Of a stretch of 64,000 bases of DNA, positions 60,638-64,000 are shown in pieces. Each line of letters starts with the position of its first letter. The first letter of the stretch is position 1. The notes below the pieces were generated by a model. It was not told the DNA's origin. It saw only the letters and a list, made by a program, of their open reading frames with translations, and did not search any database. Origin of the DNA: Archilochus colubris (lineage: Eukaryota; Chordata; Aves; Apodiformes; Trochilidae); the NCBI GenBank assembly GCA_023079485.1, contig CM041084.1, positions 120,078,467-120,142,466 of the forward strand. The letters run 5' to 3'. The translations under genes and the position numbers were made by a program.

Positions 60638-63600
60638 TCTCTATAACTTCTTTTCCTAACATGATTTCATTTTATATTTTCTAAAGGCACATTCCTGTCT
60701 TAGGCGGGTGAGATCTCTCTTAAGTCCAGAGGCTTGCATATAGATGATAATCCAAATTCTCATTTGAATCTGAATTCCCAAGGTAAAAATCACAATGGAT
60801 ATTAACTCTCTAAGAATTTTTGGTTGTTTCACTTATCTTCATGTTTTATTTCACACCTTCTAAATTACCTGCCCTGGTTTCTGTCTTCTGAATACTTACT
60901 CTTCTCTAAATCTATATGGTGTGTTTACTCTGGCTGGATGGCTGGTGCCCCTAAAGCCACTGTATCCCTCCCCTCCTTGACTGGACAGGGAAGAGAAAAT
61001 ACAACAAAAAGCTTCTGGGCCAAAGTAAGGAAAGGGACAGATCACTCACCAATTACCATCACAGAAAAACTGGTAAGATTAGGGAAAAATATCAGAATTT
61101 CCATTCAAAATGTGTTTAGTGTCGTGCTAGAGGAACAAAAATCTTATTATGAAATATTTCATTTTTCATGTGAATTTTTTATAATTGATCGAAAATAGTA
61201 ATCTTTAGCAAAACACGTGTTTTAATATGCCTCATTTTAAACGCTGTAAACAATAATCCTGCAATAAGCAAATTTACCAGAAGAGGGAGCACTCTACCTA
61301 CGGACTCTCAATGTTTCAGGGCTTTCCTTTTTATCTTTCTGGTCAGCTACTGAGGAAGGAAAAGGACTTCTTCCTTTTAGAAATCTGTAATTTATCGCAG
61401 CTTGCTTTGCCCCTGAGAGCAAGACCCCAAAAAGAAGAGAAGTGGGAAATATTTATGCAGGGAAAGGAAACAGAATGCGCAGTAATCTTCAAGTGCAACC
61501 TGAAGAAGAAAAGTTTGCTGTAGTTGAGAGTCTGGAAGGAGAGGAGGTCTGGATGTGAAAGCTGACATTAGTGGGCTGACCCTCGTGATTCTCTGCAGGC
61601 TGTTCTCTACCAGGTCTAAAATCTGTTCTGTAAAGTTATGCTAAACAGTTAAAACAAACAAACAAACAAACAAAACCCAAGCATCTTGTTTAGGCAAGTT
61701 CTTGCACAAACTTATGTTGAGGAGTAGAAAAAATGGCCTCATATGAATAAAGGCATCACCATTTTAAAATTAAGGGGAAAAGGAAAATAATGGGCATTTT
61801 ACTTTGCATTTCAATGTGTTTCCCAATATACCTGGCTCTCAAATACAAAAGCATTTTACATGTCCAGACTCTGTGTTCTTAAACAAACATCACTCTTCAC
61901 TCAAAAGAAGACGTAAAAATAATACTGTAAACATAATCTAAAACCCTTTAAATACCTTTCCTTATTTTATTTTCTTGATGTTGTAAGTGATGTTTGTAAT
62001 TTTACTGTTATTGAATGTTTTTCCTTATATGAAGAGCCTTTCAAACACACATGAAAGTACATTGCCTTGAGTGACCCCCCCATGAGTTTAATATGCACAA
62101 TTTTTCCACTTGTATCAAGAAAATTCTTCCAACACCAGTCTGAAGGGTTTCATTAAGAACATTTACTGGCAGGCTAAATTATTAGTACACTTTTAAAAAG
62201 TCTGCTCTGCAACATTAAGAATATATCCATGCAGTTATATTTTAACATTTATTTATTGATGGCTTTCTTAATGATGGACGAACTGCAATTCTTACTCATG
62301 TGAGTAGCTTTTTGGTACTTTTGCTGTAAAATGGCATAATTCATATGAGTAAATGCTGCCTTTTAGAACTCCACATGCTTTAATAAGGTCCCAGTCTTGG
62401 CAAAGTTTACCAAGGAAAATAGTCATTATTCAGTGTAGGGAGTACCTTGAAAAGTGAATGTGTTCAGAATTTTATCCTCAGTGGATCTTAATTAATCTTA
62501 ATCAGTGAAGATGAGATAGCTGATACTTTCCTAAAATAAGACCTCTGAGGTGTTAAAATATCTCTTGTAATCACCAAGAGCTGAGGGAATTCAGTACTGT
62601 TCAGAATTAGCCTCATATTTGGAGAGATTTAGATATCAGAGCCATGGAAAACATTAAATAAAATAGAAACCTTGTTGCACGGAAGAGCTGCCCCACGAGA
62701 AAAAAAGAAAAAAGTAACAAAAAAATCCAAATCTGTATAGCCATAATTTTTTTTTTCCCCCTCATTCTTCATCCATTCTACAGCCTTATCTCAGGGTGCT
62801 ATCTCAACATTTAATTGATCTACACTTTGCTAGAAGGGTCAAGACTGTGCTAAGTGCTCAGCATGTCCTATTGCCTCCTGCCAGTCAAAAACCTGAGGCA
62901 GGAGGAGTTGTAACTTCTGCCAAGTAGAAATATAGCAGTGGGTGCACAACCTTCACAGCTTCTCCCTGTGCTTTTTCCAGCTGCAACAACACCCGAGCAT
63001 GGAGAAGGCCTTTCAGAAACAGAAATTGGAATGCCAGGCCTGGTAATGATGGGTGGCTTAAAAGGGCAAAGAACACTGAGCCAAAAAAGGGAGGTACAAA
63101 GCAAATAGTGTCAGTTAACAAGTAAGTTTGAAAATGTTTTATATGTGTTTTCAGACAGTGACAGAAATCTGGAATAAACCACTACAAAAAATAAGTAACC
63201 TTTCCTCTTACCTTGAACATTGCCCTAAAAAGTATTAGAAAGAGAGTGTACCCTTGCTTTCTACCCCCTCTTATCTCAGAAGATCTGTTATCCTCAGAAA
63301 ATTCTCTATCAATCCCTTTTATTAACTTAAAAATAAAGTCATGGACCTGGGATAGCTAATAGGTACCTGCAGCCCTTCACCATCATTTGGGTGCCAGGAT
63401 GCTCATTGTTTTATTGTACTATATTTACTTCTAGTAAAAATTTTATAATATAGTTGAAATATCTTATCTGAATATATTCTGTTATTTAATTATTAAAATA
63501 ATACCTCTTTTTAGAAAGGCATGTTTCTGGCTGGGCTAGGCATGTCTTTTTAGGACTTATCTCTTTGCCAGCTACTTACGTTAAAGATCAGAAAGAACTT

Positions 63601-64000
63601 GTCATGGAGCTGGAGGAATAAGGTAGCTGAAAGCAATTAACAAAAGATAAAAATCTGTAATCTCTCTTTTTGAACTCATCAGGATAGGTTCAAGCAGACA
63701 TAGGAAAGAGGCCCTTCTCTGTGTAGAATTATATTCACAAACACCTGGGATCTAATTCAATCAGGTACTTACGTCTGACTAGAGATGCCCTACTGAAGTA
63801 GCTTCCTAAAATTAGGAAAATGCCTAAATTCTTTGACAAGCCAGCACTTAGAGTGTTGGTATTTGTAGTAAAAGCCTGTATAACTAAGCCAATTACACCT
63901 TCATTCAGACACAGGGTCAGAAGGTTAAAATGAAGCTGTAACTGCATTCGTGCAGATAAGAGGCCTTTTTGTCAGCCCAACCCAACTGAAAGTCTGCTAG
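60638..64000. other. Intergenic sequence, no gene recognised
   Basis: AT-rich sequence with an (AAAC)n run at about 61650-61678. The 124-codon frame at 60824-61198 (+) and the overlapping frames at 62868-63121 (-) show no domain I recognise. A CTCF-like word lies at 61276-61289. Confidence 0.55.
61276..61289 (+). promoter_or_regulatory. CTCF-like motif
   Basis: CCAGAAGAGGGAGC matches the CTCF core except for A in place of the C after GGG. Its orientation is opposite to the motif at 24.67 kb. The mismatch lies at an informative position, so this is a weak call. Confidence 0.2.

Noticed and set aside
62868..63121. Two overlapping minus-strand frames of 78 codons
   Set aside because: Shifted readings of the same bases with no similarity; treated as chance.

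Overview
This is vertebrate nuclear DNA, almost certainly from a bird. It is AT-rich, has spliced exons with GT/AG borders, and most of its recognisable repeats are CR1 LINE copies, several ending in the ATTCTATG-type tail typical of avian and reptilian CR1. I cannot name the species.

The one gene I recognise is PI15 (peptidase inhibitor 15, a secreted CAP-superfamily protein) on the + strand. Its last four coding exons lie at 16851-16969, 17244-17376, 17520-17635 and 20597-20732. They join without a frame break into 167 residues, against about 258 in the mammalian protein. The first coding part (signal peptide, propeptide and start of the CAP domain) must lie upstream of base 1, so 1-16850 is read as a long intron. 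That intron holds an eroded CR1 (3150-3687), an A/C-rich tract (4303-4516) and a clean solo LTR (12168-12485) with a 6-bp target duplication. After the stop codon there is about 5.7 kb of AT-rich, repeat-poor sequence that may be a long 3' UTR, with several possible poly(A) signals up to 26461.

From about 26.5 kb to the end I see no established gene. In mammals CRISPLD1 lies downstream of PI15, and this stretch probably belongs to that gap; no CRISPLD1 exon was recognised. CR1 density rises sharply after 36.5 kb. There is one well-preserved reverse-transcriptase fragment (36526-38058), then older copies at 39702, 47195, 48429 (minus), 48810, 53700, 55467 and 60181 (minus). The only other coding candidate is a minus-strand stop-free frame of 188 codons (56977-57543) with hydrophobic segments and a second short minus-strand ORF behind it. 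It matches nothing I know and may be chance.

No RNA gene, CRISPR array or bacterial-type system is present. I found no convincing new biological system. The items most worth checking are the solo LTR with its internal 94-bp duplication, the 57-kb ORF pair, the two-tier G-quadruplex-like tract at 4.4 kb and the CTCF-like sites.
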